From Copromyces sp. CBS 386.78 (lineage: Eukaryota > Ascomycota > Sordariomycetes > Sordariales > Sordariaceae): a DNA stretch of 64,000 bases. This document shows, piece by piece, positions 36,151 through 49,341 of the stretch. The first letter of the stretch is position 1. Every line of letters starts with the position of its first letter. The notes below the pieces were generated by a model. That model searched no databases, had not been told where the DNA came from, and worked only from the letters and a program-made list of their open reading frames with translations. The position numbers were made by a program, and so were the translations under genes. The DNA lies in assembly GCA_030685235.1 (NCBI GenBank), contig MU839112.1, positions 337,108-401,107 on the forward strand, read 5' to 3'.

Positions 36151-36815
36151 CAGGACCGTAATTTATTCGTCTGAAAACGATACCTTCTCGCTATACTAGA
36201 ATTTTCCAAACGGGAAGGACAGAATATATGGCATATCGTAATCTATATAAGCCTAATAGAGAACTCGACGGAAGGGATCAAATAGTAACGATAAATAAAT
36301 TAGTAAAGTATATAATAGACTAACCTCGTTAGTGCCGCAAATAAGATATCAGGTTCGACGGATCTCTAGCTCTATAAATTTGCTAATTATTATAGGGCGC
36401 CGATAGGAATTATTTGCCGACAGGTCGATTTCCAACTCCTTCTCGTCATCGTTATTAAAGCCCAAGCGAATTAATTCCTCTCGTTATAGCAGCCTTTCGA
36501 AGAGGCTAGGCGACTAGCGGGCGATATTATTCATTTACTATATTAAGTGGGGGTCGGACAGCGCATATACGTTCAATAGCACGAATCGAATGGTGTAAAC
36601 GATGCGCTCGTATTGTAGAATCCATCTTTCGACATCTCGGCTATTAGTCGTTTCTACTGTCTTCTTTAAGCGCCTATTGGATTGGATGGTTATTATTAAC
36701 TCAATTCATCAACATTATTACAACTAAGCATTGTAGCCCGCCTTTTGTACGCTCAATCTGCGACACGGATCACGTGGGCGGCCTCCCCCGGGCCGATATT
36801 CGTGTAATACCAGGA

Positions 36816-36870
36816 CTAAAAGGGAGCAGTAGTTTCAGGGGTAATTGTTAGTATAGTGAAATTAACTTAC
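36816..36870 (-). other. candidate intron in the tnp2-type gene
   Basis: On the minus strand the 55-bp stretch begins GTAAGT, contains an ACTAAC branch-point-like word and ends in TTTTAG. Removing it joins two frames that both read well (EEKYHK before; ERTKGGLQCLV and later VERWILQYERIVYTIRF after). Size and signals are typical for filamentous fungi. It survived RIP intact. Confidence 0.6.
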
Positions 36871-37740
36871 TTGTGATACTTTTCTTCCGCCAATATATTC
36901 AGCAGTCCTAGTGGACTATATTCTTCATATATATCTACGTAGTATATACCCAAATAAACATTCGGTCGTAGTGCCGATGTGATATACTATTTTATACGCT
37001 TGGGTAAGGGTCGTGATTCTACGGCGACTTCCGTAGCCGCCTCTGCAACCGGTGCAGCTTCGTCGTCTTGTATACCGATATTATCGGATAAATCGTCGTC
37101 GATTATTATAGGTGCTAAAGATTGAAATGCTTCTATTATACTTTAGGATACTATCGATATAAATAACCTTCTAAATACTACCTCAGACGGTAGTTCTATT
37201 ACCCTAGCTTTATTCTTAAATAATTCTAATATTCGAAAATTGTTAACTACACCCTCTATTACAATATAGCACATCATTTTATACTATATTCGAATACGCC
37301 TAATTTAGTAATCTATACGCTTATACTCAATACTATCGTTCCTAGTATTTATAAGTAAACAATTACTTATAGCCATTATTACTAGCGCCCTAGGTACCGA
37401 CTTAACTAATATATTATCGGTTGGATTGGCTATAGTACCGTTTTTTACCAATACCTCCTTCCAAGCATCCTAAATATATAAATTAATATAATCCTTTTCT
37501 AACTATATTTCGAATAATATAGGCGCAATAATAGACTATCTACTATAATAGGATAAATTATAACCTTTTAAGTAGGAAAGTAGTAACGGTAATATTGACC
37601 AACCAAGGGGAAATAGCCATAATTTAAGAACGCAGCCATATTCAAGGCGAGCTTAAAGTATCAAAAAAGCGTCGAGGATCATATTGTACATATACGCTAC
37701 TATACCTATAATTATATATAATTAATAAATTACTTGGCCA

Positions 37741-37812
37741 AAAAAAGGGGGGAACCAAAAAGGGGGAAAGGATAAAAAGGGGGAAAGGATAAAAAGGGAA
37801 AAGGGGGAAGAA
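37741..37812. repeat. short purine-rich tandem repeat
   Basis: About four copies of an 18-bp unit built on AAAAAGGGGGAAAGGAT. It lies within the transposase gene and encodes a Phe/Pro-rich insertion on the minus strand. Confidence 0.7.
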
Positions 37813-40400
37813 ACTAAAATGTAAAGAGATATATACCCTTATATTCTGAATGGGCTGGGTCGGGTATTCGAATTATAATAATATCGAGTACTAGTATTAA
37901 ATCGAATAATGCCGGCCTATTTTCGTTAATACCCCATTGAGTACGGTAAGCCTTTTTATCCCCTTTTTTCCGAATATTAACCTCTACTTCGTACCGCATC
38001 TATAAATATTAATAATAATACCGGTTTATATCTAAAGGATAGTCTATTACATCCTATTTATTAATAATATAGTTTGGTCCAATGAAATAAAATCGATAGA
38101 ACTTTAGGCTAATAGGTCCTATTGTACTAGAATTCTTATTTTACTATGGTATATTACCAATATAATACATTGTAAATACTGAGATTAATATCGGCTTTCT
38201 ATAGATTTCTATTATAACGCCTTGGTCCAAGGGTATTAGGCAGCCTATTACGTTAATTATAGTATCGAAGTTGGCTGTATAAGGTCTAAGGATTATAGGG
38301 AAAATATTGGTATTCCGCGCTCGCTTATTTCCATATCCCTAGTTACCGTATGATAAACTAGCTGGCGATTGGTATATCCCTATAACGGATCGACGTACAT
38401 TGTAGTAAATACTAAATCCATTGATAAATATTAGGACCGGGCAATTTAGTACGTTAATACCTAGATTATTTACCCTATCCCACTGCTATTCAAATATATC
38501 CCGGCTATATATATTAAATTCAAGTTGAATTCGAAGGGGCGATATAAATACTAACGGTATAATTTTTCTATCGAAACCGTCTAGTTAAGGCTTATTTATA
38601 TACTATAATATACGCCTAATTAAATAAAAACCTTTCTACCTTAGGTTATCTAATATAGTACTATACTTATAGAACAACTTGCGTTTTCGAAGCTTCCTCG
38701 AAGTTTGACTATTCGATTGGGGAGGTCGGTTAACCGGGGGGCTTAGGTCATTTAGAATATCGCCGTCGAAATAATTAGTGTAAATAGATATAAACGATTC
38801 AACTAAATATTAGGGAATCTAGTAATCTTCTTCGAAACGAATAATCAGCTTATTATTTCTGAAGTGTATATCCTTATTGACTTATATATTGAAGCCGAGA
38901 CTGGGAAATTCATTATCGATATTATTAATAGTAATATATTCCTATATTACTAATATAATTTCCCTAGCGTAGTCGATATAATCTTTAGAATAATTCTTGC
39001 CTATAGCTTTAATACGGCCAATATACAATAAACGGTTAATATTACTTAGATAACAGGCACAATCTTCATCGTTAAGATATTGGAAATATATGAAATCTGA
39101 CGGGAAAATAGCCTTTCTAACGTTATCTAAATTACCGACGAAATGAATGTACTCGCCGGATATCGTTCGTATAAAGCTAGACTAATATAGGGTATGGTAT
39201 AGTTCGGTTAGATTATCGACTAAATAGGCCATGCCTTTGTACATATCTTTAGCAATATCGGAGTTGAGGAAGGCCTGGAATAGGGCATACGGATCTATAA
39301 AGAAAAGTAGGTCTATAACCGTAGCCAAGTCTAACTCTAATACGCCATCCGAACCATCTTCCTATTACTCGTTATATATAGCATATTCTTATTATTATTA
39401 TCTTTTTCGGCCAGCCGATTCGGTCTTCATTTTACTAACCTACAGCGGGATATTAGCGACTCGTATATCTAGTAAGGGGAGTCTAATTGCTATATAGCCT
39501 TTAAAGGTCTATAATTATTTTAGCATACGCTTAACCACTAATACGGGTTTACCGTCTTAACCGCATAACGAACCCAGCAATTCTCGTAATATAATATAAT
39601 CGGCGCCTTTTATACGGCTAATATAAGCGTATAGGCCGAGTCCCATATAAAAATCCGACAATTCTATAGACTTATTATAATAATAATAGAGTAGCGTTGA
39701 TTTATCGGTAAAATTTCCGGTAGTAATAATAACTCCTAGCATACTACCGGGCTCAACTATTTAATATAGCAATATAGGCGCTTCTTATTCGTCTATCCAC
39801 TATTCGATGCCGACGTTTAATACTTCCTCCAAAAAGTCTTCATCGAACGCAACGGTCTCCGGCTCTTATCGATCAAACTCTCGCTCGGCATATTCCATAT
39901 CTAGGCGCAATTACTCTTCGTCAAACCCAGCTAGGAGAATCTCGTAAGGGTCGATATTATTGTTATTACTATAATCGATATCATCCACTATCAAACGTTC
40001 CAGTCTTTCCCGTAGTATTATATTCTAATCAATACCGCCTACACCAATAAAGTTAGTATCAAGTTCAACTCAGGTCGTCGGTCAGATAATTCTCACCTTC
40101 GTCGTCGTCGTCATCTTCGTCGTTATCTTCGTCGTCGTTATCGTCACCAAGTCCAGCGATTGGGTCTAATATAATCGTATCGTTATCGCTATTAAAGAGA
40201 GGACTAAAGCCGGTACTCTGGGATCTATAGCTATATTAATTATCTTATTATTATTATTATTATTAATAGTATTATAGATCAACTATAGGGTCTATTCGTA
40301 AGGTGGGCACGCCGCGACTACTATATCCGACCCGAAAAGATCTTTTATCGAACGTTGGAGGTGCCTATCTTAGTATATTCTTAGGCATACGAACGACCGG

Positions 40401-41448
40401 TATATTAATTTACTTGTCCAAAGAACAATAAAGGGTGGATGAGCGAAATAAGGTATAGTATAAGGGAGAGAGTTGGTGAAAGGAGAAAGATAAGGTGTAG
40501 TATAAGGGAGAGAGTTAATTAAAGGAAAAAGATTTCTGGATAAATCAGAATCAGAGTCAGAAGTGCCTAACAATTATATTACCTATATTAGATAGTTCTA
40601 TACATAATTCACTACCAATTTAAAACAAGACTATTTATCCTATCTATAAGCACCGTAACCTAGTAAATACTCCAATAAGCGATGGAATTGCTTGGTTACG
40701 CGTTAAATGCGCGATTCCATCTACAGGTACGAAGCAAATACAGTCGGGAAAGTCAATACTATCTTACTATTTCACTATTTTACTATCTCATATACTTCTA
40801 TTATACAACCTAGCGAAGGTTATATAGGCGGGAGGTATACAAATAGATAAGCGCTCTCAAGTATTTAATATTTATTATTCTTTATAATCTATCTACCTTT
40901 ATTTTAATATAAAGGGGCAATCGTAATATAATTGGTTGTACGTTCACTACTTCCCTACCGTACCTACTAAACCGCCTTCATTCCGCGTTTAGAAGGACCC
41001 TTACCCTATATAGTACTAGCTATAGTAGTCCTACAAAAACTTTTAATAATAGCCCCTCCGTTAAATAAATACGCTTAATACTAATAATATCATTACTATT
41101 TACTACGACGTACTAATACCCCGCCATTTCATCTCGTTTTTTATAATGAATACTATTTACCGATATAATGGCGGGCACTATAGAAGGCCATAGAAACTAG
41201 TAGCCCTACCCCGCGCTCAATAAAATTTATTTTAAGCCGCTAACTTTCTCCTTCCCCCTCTCCTACTCCTCCTCTTCTTAAAATTACCCAATTATATAAA
41301 TAGGCAATTAGTTAATTTAATATTAATTCCCCTTTATTACGATACTACAATTTTAATAATTATTATAAGAATATTAAGCGCAAATTATTAAGAGTATTGT
41401 AATAGTATTTTAGGTTATAGTTATTATAAATCTCCTTATTATATACTT
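40401..41448. promoter_or_regulatory. divergent intergenic region of T
   Basis: The interval between the 5' ends of the two T genes. It holds no recognisable frame apart from the possible N-terminal extension of the transposase to 40573. An inverted pair GATGGAAT / ATTCCATC lies at about 40681-40722, and CT-rich tracts lie near 41245-41280. It is the natural place for a shared promoter, but no specific box can be assigned. Confidence 0.4.
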
Positions 41449-44400
41449 ATAGCGTAGTAAATAATTATTAATATTTTATTAGACTATAGGTCCTAAAGGA
41501 TAATACGCTAGCGGTCGCGCTAGCGGTCGAAGTATTGGTCGAAGTATAGGCAATAGGGCCTTGAATATTCGTAATATTTTTACCCGCGATAACGACGACG
41601 AAGAGGGTAGTTAGCTAGAAAAATTTTTTAATAAAGAAGTAGGCGAAGAGTTAGAGGAAGGCAATGGCGACCTTAATAATAATCGTCCGGTACCGCTACA
41701 GCCTACTTAAAGGCCTACTTAAAGGCCTGCTCAAAGGCCTGCTTAAAGGCCTGCTCAAAGGCCTGCCAATATCAACCCGGCCCAGCCGCAACGTACAGTC
41801 ACTAGCCATCTGCAGGTCCCACCCAATAATCCTCAAATAAGTCATTACCGCTAAATCCATCTTTTTAAATAACTAATAAATATTTCTTTATTAGCGCTAT
41901 ACTTCCTCCTCCTACGCACCTCGTACAACGGTTAAGAAAAGGCTTATACCCTATGCCTTATCTAATACAACGCTATTAATAAATCCCTTATAAAAGGATA
42001 CTTAGAATATAGTTAATTATTAAAGTTTGCCTATTAATATAATATTAGACGGCCGTTACTATTAACCACCCCAGTACAATATTAGCAATATTCAACGCTC
42101 GGATATTATTAACCCGTCCGGTATATTTAATATTAGCAGTACCCAAATACTATAGTAAACTATACCCCCGGGCTTCGTTCGTAGCTAAGTCCCCTTTTAA
42201 ACCCCCTAATAACTATTCCTTCGGTAATTACCCCAACAAAGCCCTTAAGGATAGTAATTCCCCTAATAAAACCACAATAGGCGTAGCGGACAAAAGGATA
42301 GGGACGAATATATTCGAAACGATATAAACATACCTTCAATAGAAATACTTTACGATACCTAAAGGGATGCGATTTTTCAATAGGCCAACTAATAAACTAC
42401 AGTTCGTCAAAGTATAAATAGACCTCCAACTACTATTCAACCCTTGTAAACAATATCCGGTCGTAGATCTAATAGTTATAAATTATCTACGATTATTAAT
42501 ACTACCCTCCCCGTTATATCTACTTCCGGCCAAGGATCTATTTTAGGAACTGAGCCTAGCGATACACAATCAGGCTTCAATTTCGAATCGAACTTCCAGC
42601 AGCAGGTTGATACCTCCGGTCAGGGCAACTCTGGTTATGGCGATGGCACTCCTAGCCCTAGCGACTTACCTGGCCGCGGCAATACCTCCAATCATTTAGG
42701 TCGTAGTGACTTATCCGGTTAGGGCAACTATGGTCGTAGCGATAGCACTCCTGGCAACTCTCATTATAGTAATACCTCTAATTATTCAAGTCGTGGTAAC
42801 TTTTCCGGTTAAGCCAACTATAGTCGTAGCGATAGTATTCCTAGCAACTTTCGTTATAGTAATACTTCTAATTATTTAAATCGTAATGACTTTTCCGGTT
42901 AAACCAATTATAGTCGTAGCAATACTAGCCGTAGCAATTCTAGTAGGTATAGCGATAACGAACCTAACTATTAATATTCGTATAATTTTTAACCTTTCCA
43001 ACAACCATTCTAGCAACCCTTCCAACAGGGTTCATATATTCCCCAGGGCCAATAATTCCAAGATCAACATAGTTAATAGTTCCAATAGTTCCAGGATTAA
43101 TATAGTTAATGGATTTAAGGCCCTCCTCAAGGCCCTCCTCAAGGCCCTCCTCAAAGCCCTCCTCAAGGCCCTCCTGGTTTCCAACCTCAATTCTAAGGCC
43201 CTCCTAATTTCCAACCTCAATTCCAAGGACCTTAAAATACTAGCACGTAATAAGACTACTAAGAGTAAAAGACCTTAAGAGGTTATAGTAGCCGGGGCCG
43301 TAGTAGTAATAGTTGTAGAGGTAGTAGCCGTAGTAGTCGAAGTTTTAATTTACGGGAGTAAAGGGAGTAAGAGGATTTCGACCTTAATGAGGAACGATTA
43401 GAAAATACGTATTATAATTACTTTTATAAATTTAGTTGTAAGGTTCTATATTCGTTGTAAAAGATTGGCGGACTTGGTAGAATAGCTTTTAACCCTATTA
43501 ACGAAGACGAGGACTTCAACGTTATAAAATCAGTACTTAAAATAAAAATGCCCGAAATTATTAATTATATTTATAAGGAAATAAAATATAATTTTTTTGT
43601 ATACTATTCTAATTAATTTGTAGGCTAGGTTATAAAGAACTTTATACTAGGTATTAATATTCGTAAGATATAATTCCGGAACCTTTGTACCTATATAAAA
43701 AATACTTATAAAATTTAGAAGTCCCACTTTATTTAAGGAAAGTTCTACCGTTTTTTCGTTATTATAATAAAAGATTATTTAGAATTTATAGAATTCGATT
43801 TCGAAGATAAAGAGGATTAAATTACCTTTACAATTATAATTAAGCCTTATATTAACTTAGTATTTTTCGAGCAGGTCTTTTCTTATATTATACCCTATAT
43901 TAACTACTAGGCTACTTTTAGCGATAAGGAGGATATTTAATTCTTCTTCTTTAAAAGTGTAGTTTTTAAGCTTAGTATTATAGTTTACTAGGTAATTTAG
44001 TTGGAGGTTAAATTTAATATTGGCTACTCTAAAATATAGGCGAAGAAAAAAAATAAGAATTTGCGCGAAGAAACTTTGAAAATGTCTAATACTTTTATAT
44101 TCTATCTATCGTTTAAGGATATTAAGAGGGAGGATTTTATTGATATACTACCCGAATTCGTAGTTAGTTAGCAAGCCCGCTAAAATATCGTTAACGAAGA
44201 AATATTAGAAAGATCTATTATTGGCGAACCCCCCCGCCGTAAGTATAAGAGATAATCACACCCCTATACGAGTATATGGCACCCGATGCCCTCTTTCTAG
44301 CAGTAGTAATAGCAATAGTAGTAGGCTAGTCCTAGTATTGGTCCTCGCCGTATTTCCGGTCCTGGGTCTGCAAGCGATAGCCCGCGTTATCGCGGCAGTC

Positions 44401-45039
44401 CGTACGATCGTCCCTATGGCAGTGGTGAACGACCCTATGGCGGTCTTCGTGATGGCGGTCCTCGTGATGGCGGTCCTCGTAATGGCGGTCCTCGTGATGA
44501 TTCCAACCGTCAAGATACTTCCGGCAGAAGCCACCTATTCACGCCCACGCCCGCCCACCAGCTCATGCCTCAACAATAGCGCCCTATTGGACAGATTTAA
44601 TATAACGAAGGCCAAGACGATAATGATCTACCTGACCGTCGCCGCCGTAGCCGTGATCGCCGTATACAGTCTCTGGCCGATATTCCTAAAACCCGCTATA
44701 AACGTAGCAGCGGTAATTGTATTAACGATATCACCATCACGCCCTAAATTCCGAAGCGCAACCGCAAGGCCCCTACTGCCTCCTCGGACATGCTAGAGTC
44801 GGCTACTATAACTCTTGAACAGAGTATAGGATCCTTACGTCTTTAATTGTCGGTACGCTTACAAATACTTTTTACCTCGAATCTTCAGCATCCATCCAAC
44901 CTAACGTTTATTTATCAACTTCTATTATAATATCTATCTATATATACGCGGTTAATAACAGTATATTTAATATTACAGCAATTAGAACTGCAGCGTTCAA
45001 CATCACAACAATCAGATTTTTAACGTTTAGCATTACAAT
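41449..45039 (+). pseudogene. low-complexity repeat-protein gene of T, main part
   Basis: A long plus-strand gene with one dominant frame from about 42285 on and other frames upstream, so there are at least two frame changes. Visible blocks: RPAQ repeats (41700-41770); repeats of about 32 residues around GNYGRSDSTPGNSHYSN (42620-42920); a Q/F-rich stretch; GPPQ repeats (43115-43170); a more ordinary region (43380-44200); an eight-codon Gln run now almost all stops (44303-44330); and DGGPR repeats of 15 bp (44448-44500). Leu/Gln-rich repeats close it. I do not recognise it. By position it could be the accessory DNA-binding protein of a CACTA-like element. Confidence 0.6.
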
Positions 45040-46189
45040 ATTTAGATGAGACTCCCTCGGCGGGCAGTGCCACTTCCATATACGGGCAGTGCCTAACAGC
45101 CCGTATAGGGAACCTATATAGGGTTCCCTCCACGGGCAGTGCTATACTAATCCCTAACCCTATAAAATGATAGTTGCTTGCAATAACGTCGCCGTCGCCG
45201 TTACATATAATAATAAAAAAAATACTTAAAAAAAGGAATTCAATACGGCTTATTCTACGCACCCTAATCGAATCGCCTTATAGATACCCCGCTGTAGCAA
45301 TAAGGCATCCGTCTACAACGACCCGAAAGATAATACGTTTTATAGCGTACCTATATCTCTTCCCCCAACTAGGACCCCCCCCGCGCCAACCGCTAACCGC
45401 TAACCGGATAAGATTTTAAGTACTAAGGAAGTAAGGAAGTAATAGGAAGGTAATAGGAGGGTAATAGAAGGGTAGGAATAGATAGAAATAGAGAAAAATA
45501 ATTATAATAATTATAAATAGGATTCGAATAAGGGTCTTTATAATTTATAATATTAATAGAAATATATAAGCGTCCTTATATACCGCTATATTATAAGCGT
45601 CCTTATAGTACCCCTTGTCGGGGGTTAATAATAATTAAAATAGGAATTTAAAATTATAAAGACGGTTAAAAGTAATTAAAAATAGTTTCGGCGTTTTAAG
45701 ATTATTTTTAATACTAATATAAAGTGGGAAATATATTCGGAATTAGTACGAAATTACGTCTAGTAATATTTTAGCTAGTATTAAATATCTAGTAATATTT
45801 TAATTAATTTAATTTACTTATTTTAATTTATTTTCCTAATTTCCTTTTTAACAGCTTAATAGTCTTCTTATTTCTAGTTATAGCTATAAGTATTAATGAA
45901 AGTATTATAATACGCTTTTTACGGGTAAATTACTTGTTAAAATTAAAAAAGGTAAGGGGATTATTAAAAAGCGTAGTCTAAGTCTAAGTCTAATTCTAGG
46001 CTACCGCAATTCGTACCCGGGCAGTCTACTACCTTATAAGAAAGTTATTTAAATTATAAGAGTTTTCGCTCTTTTGTATTTCAATAGTAAACTGTATAGA
46101 AATAGTGTTGCTATTATTTAAACTATTACTTATACTAACTTTATCGATTATTTTAATTTTAAATTTCCGCCGGCGTAGGGATGGCTTTA

Positions 46190-48480
46190 AAATTTAATTA
46201 GTTTTTATAACCTTCTTCCCTACCTTACCTTTACTTTTCCCTTTACTATTGCTTTTCCCTTTCCCCTTCCCCTTCCCCTTCCCCTTCCCCTTCCCCTTCC
46301 CCTTCCCTTTCCCCTTCCCCTTGCCCTTCCCCTTACCCTTACCCTTCCCTTCTTTAATATTAGGAATTTATTAATCCTTTAATAGCGCTACTATATTATT
46401 CTTCGGCCGTCCTTTAATTCTATTGGTAACTTTAGGGTCTTTAATACGTAAATATAAGTCCTGTTCACTTTAGAATAGACCGTTAATTAAGAATTTTAAA
46501 GAATATAAATTTAGAAGGATAGATTTACTAATAGTTCTTAAATACAATAGCGGTAATAAATATTTTAACGGGTTAGTTACTCCCTACCCTCGAATATCCC
46601 TAATATTTTGTAATAATAGGGGATACTGTACTACTATTATATAATACAATTATAAAGTCCTAAATCTCGTGCTGGTTTCTTTCCTAATATCGAGGGTATT
46701 TTAGATTAAGCGCGGTGTAATTAATAACGAATAAATTTAAAACCTTAGTACATTATTAATTAGGGAAACTCTCCCAATACTTCTATTTTTAGCCTAATAA
46801 ATTTGCTACGTATTTTTATATCCTAGTTAACGATGTCTTTAGTCTATTAACGATGCTTTCGGTTTACTATTGTATAAAGGGAAGTAAAGAGATTAAATAT
46901 ATTTATTTTACTACTAATTAAGAAACCCTTTACCCGGTAATTAGTAAATTCGTTAGGGGAAATAATAATTAAATTGAAATTATAATATTAAGAAGTATAA
47001 TAATGTACTTATTAATAGCGGACCGATATATATGTATTTTAAAAATATAATAATATCCGTTGCTAATTAATAAAGTCGGTAATTAACTACTTCCAACGTT
47101 AAATAAATATTGCCTTATTAAGTATAAAGATTATTGTTTTCTAAAAATTAAATAGATTATAATAAATATATTTAATAACCTTCTATATCCTTATTTATAC
47201 CCCTACTTATAATATCCCTACTCATAATATCCTTAGTAAATTGGCCGTTTATAAAAATTTTTCGTCGTTTAGGCTAAGGGTAATAAGTTTATGCTTATTA
47301 TCCGAATCCAAATCTAAATTGCTACCCTTATCTTCTCCCCGCTTCTATTTCCTCTTTACCTATAATAATATATTACGGTTAATATAAAATACGCAAATTT
47401 ATTGCTAGGTATCTAGAAATATAATTGAGAACGCTATTTTTAATTAGCTATCGAAATTGGTAATAATAACCTTTAGTTTAATTACCCCTATTTTAACCCT
47501 TAAATTCTTAATAGTATTTACTATTTATATAAACCCTTTAACCTATTTATTATTAATAAGCCCGAACGTAGTAGAATAAATAGAATTCGTATTCGTTATA
47601 CCTGTAACGATAGTAAAGGGGTAGCTATATTTATAATATATTCTATTATTAGTAAAGTAAAGTACCTACTAAATATAAAAATTAAGAAGTATAAAAGATT
47701 GGGAGCTATACTAGTTAGTCTTATACGTATTATCAATACCCAAATACTCTAAATACTTCTTCTGTTATTTAAAGTAAACTTTTTATACCTATACAAGGCT
47801 AATAAGACGATAACGATCGTCTTTATCCCATTCGACAATATAAGTAATACTAACTTTATTAAAATATTTAACAACGGTAGTAATAGCTTCGTAATTCTAG
47901 TATATAGTCTTCTTAATATATTAATACTAATTTTTAATATCCTTGTAGGTGAATACAAACGTATTAAATTCCTGTTCAATAATACCTAGGATATTTCGAA
48001 GTTTAATACTAAATTAGTAAATTAACGTAATAACCCTTCTAAATACTTCCTTACTCTTATTAAACTTCCGATATTATAAATAAATAAATTCGTATAAGGA
48101 TCGACGGTAATTATAAATATAATTCTTAGAACTAATAGTAAATTAATAAATCTATTACCAATTATTCTACTTAAAGGTAATCGCTACCCTAGCCTATTTA
48201 CAACTATATTTACAACTCCTTATCTTTCTAAACTTAATTATAAAAGGACGAAGTTAACTATAATAGTTATACGTAAAATAATAGTACGTAAGCTAGTTAT
48301 TTCAATAGTTAGAAGCCTATATATAGTTAAATGTAACGCTTTAAATATAACCCTATATATTTAGTATATTCTATACCTCCTTTATAAACGATAGAAGTAT
48401 AAGTATTATATTTTCGGTTGTCGAGTTAAGTATTTCCTCTTCTTTACTAGTATTAAATTCTCCCCTATCCCCTTTATTAT
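46190..48480 (-). pseudogene. MULE transposase, RIP-degraded
   Basis: Read on the minus strand. A GIDNTYKTN motif near 47725 corresponds to the first catalytic Asp region of the MULE domain. VIITNFDSQL near 47455 corresponds to the second (Asp now Asn). The CVFYINRNI stretch near 47385 corresponds to the CxWHxxKN motif, with His turned to Tyr. After it come a Lys/Asp-rich region, a TNRIKGRPK basic motif near 46425 and a run of Gly-Lys. The N-terminal half looks like the DNA-binding region seen in such transposases. Many stops are TAA from CAA. Limits are approximate. Confidence 0.8.
46252..46352. repeat. TTCCCC hexanucleotide microsatellite
   Basis: About 16 near-perfect TTCCCC units with a few variants. 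On the transposase strand it encodes a run of about 17 Gly-Lys pairs near the C-terminus, a strongly basic tail. It has no CpA on either strand and so offers nothing for RIP to change. Confidence 0.9.
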
Positions 48481-48776
48481 TTAAATTGTCGTCGTTATCG
48501 TATTATACTTAAGTAGAGGTAGGGATAAGCAATAAAGTAAGAGAGGTAAGTACAAACTTATTTCTACTATTAGTATATTAAGTACTAGAATCGCTGCTAA
48601 TATTAATAGTGGATATGCTATTGAAAGAAAAAAGGTTAGCAAATAATTTAACGTAATGCGGCGAGCGTATTAATATTAAAATCGTATTAATACGAAGCGT
48701 TTTAGTAAAATTATAAGGTTTTATTATACTTATTAATGGTTATTGTAAAGAAATCGCGCAATTCTACGATGGCTAT

Positions 48777-48854
48777 AAATCGCTGGCTGTAAATCGCTGG
48801 CTGTAAATCGCTGGCTGTAAATCGCTGGCTACAAATCGCTGGCTGCAAATCGCT
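48777..48854. repeat. 14-bp tandem repeat beside the MULE right TIR
   Basis: Between five and six copies of AAATCGCTGGCTGT, the last ones varied. The block is unmutated although its flanks are AT-rich. Subterminal repeats of this kind may be transposase binding sites, but here that is only a guess from position. Confidence 0.85.
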
Positions 48855-49038
48855 AAGTTCAACGTTGTAGCCGCTAAGCAACCATTATTTTACAGGGAAA
48901 TAACTATTATTTTATAGGGTTAGGGATTAGTATAGTACTGCCCGTAGAGGGATGCCTATATAGAGCTCCCTATACGGGCTGTTAGGCACTGCCCCAGTAT
49001 GGAAGTGGCACTGCCCGCCGAGGGAGTCTCATTTAGAT

Positions 49039-49236
49039 TTACAGTATTCAAATTTATAGCGTTCACTATCATTATAGCCTTCGAAATTACAATATTCAGT
49101 AATTGCCTAGTACCCAACATTATAATAACATCGACGATTATAATATCCAGCGTTGCAATCAGCCTAGTATATAGATGCTCAAATCGGAGGAGCGATGTCG
49201 AAAATAAGATATCCCGTATCTTAACGAGCTTATTGA
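49039..49236 (+). pseudogene. low-complexity gene of T, C-terminal end
   Basis: Continues the frame at 45039 after the MULE. It encodes more of the Leu/Gln-rich repeats (words like LQYSN and LQRSLSLQ, with Gln codons often TAG) and then QIGGAMSKIRYPVS. The first stop that is not of the Q type is TGA at 49234-49236, the likely end of the gene. Periodic Leu and Gln suggest an extended or coiled structure. Confidence 0.6.
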
Positions 49237-49276
49237 ATTAATACGATTATTATACTTTGTGTCCCATTTTCTTTGT

Positions 49277-49341
49277 TTGTCGTTGTCGCTGTCGTTGTCG
49301 TTGTCGTTGTCGCTGTCGTTGTTGTTATTGTTGTTGTTGTG
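49277..49341. repeat. TCGTTG/TCGCTG hexanucleotide microsatellite
   Basis: About eight TCGTTG-type units passing into GTT repeats, just after the end of the plus-strand gene of T. Many TpG steps survive, so it has escaped RIP. Confidence 0.85.

Larger units (their letters stand above)
36320..40400 (-). pseudogene. tnp2-type transposase of T, RIP-degraded
   Basis: A long minus-strand gene. The N-terminal part, about 40320-40080, has a Q run (now TAG/TAA codons) and a D/E-rich block. The middle, 39700-38700, reads as coding with IRLPLLDIRVANIPL, DIAKDMYKGM and SGEYIHF. The core, 38460-37840, contains INGFSIYYNVRRSVIGIYQS, FPIILRPYTANFD, FTMYYIGNIPQQ and IPDPAHSEYKG. From memory, this order is that of the large fungal tnp2-like (CACTA/Plavaka-related) transposases. 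Some upstream parts change frame. A spliceosomal intron lies near the 3' end. Many Q-to-stop changes make it non-functional. Confidence 0.75.
45048..49030 (-). mobile_element. Mutator-like element (MULE) with long TIRs
   Basis: A 3983-bp DNA transposon flanked by the 8-bp duplication ATTTAGAT (45040-45047 and 49031-49038). Its terminal inverted repeats are about 130 bp long (45048-45176 and 48903-49030), start GAGACTCCCTCGGCGGGCAG and contain three CGGGCAGTGC words each. It carries a MULE transposase on the minus strand. Removing it with one TSD copy restores the reading frame of the T gene it interrupts. Long TIRs and an 8-bp TSD agree with MULEs such as the Hop type of fungi. Confidence 0.95.

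Noticed and set aside
39231..39497. 88-codon plus-strand frame within T
   Set aside because: Antisense to the transposase remnant, which is coherent on the minus strand over several kilobases.
44221..44796. 191-codon open frame on the plus strand
   Set aside because: It overlaps the T low-complexity gene in another frame and has a skewed composition (repeated VMAVL). The frame 2 nt later keeps the DGGPR repeats and continues the same gene on both sides.
45040..45180. Reading the MULE ends as LTRs
   Set aside because: The two copies are inverted, not direct, and flank a MULE transposase.
46252..46352. Telomere-like repeat
   Set aside because: TTCCCC units differ from the TTAGGG/CCCTAA telomere repeat of filamentous fungi and sit inside a transposase gene.
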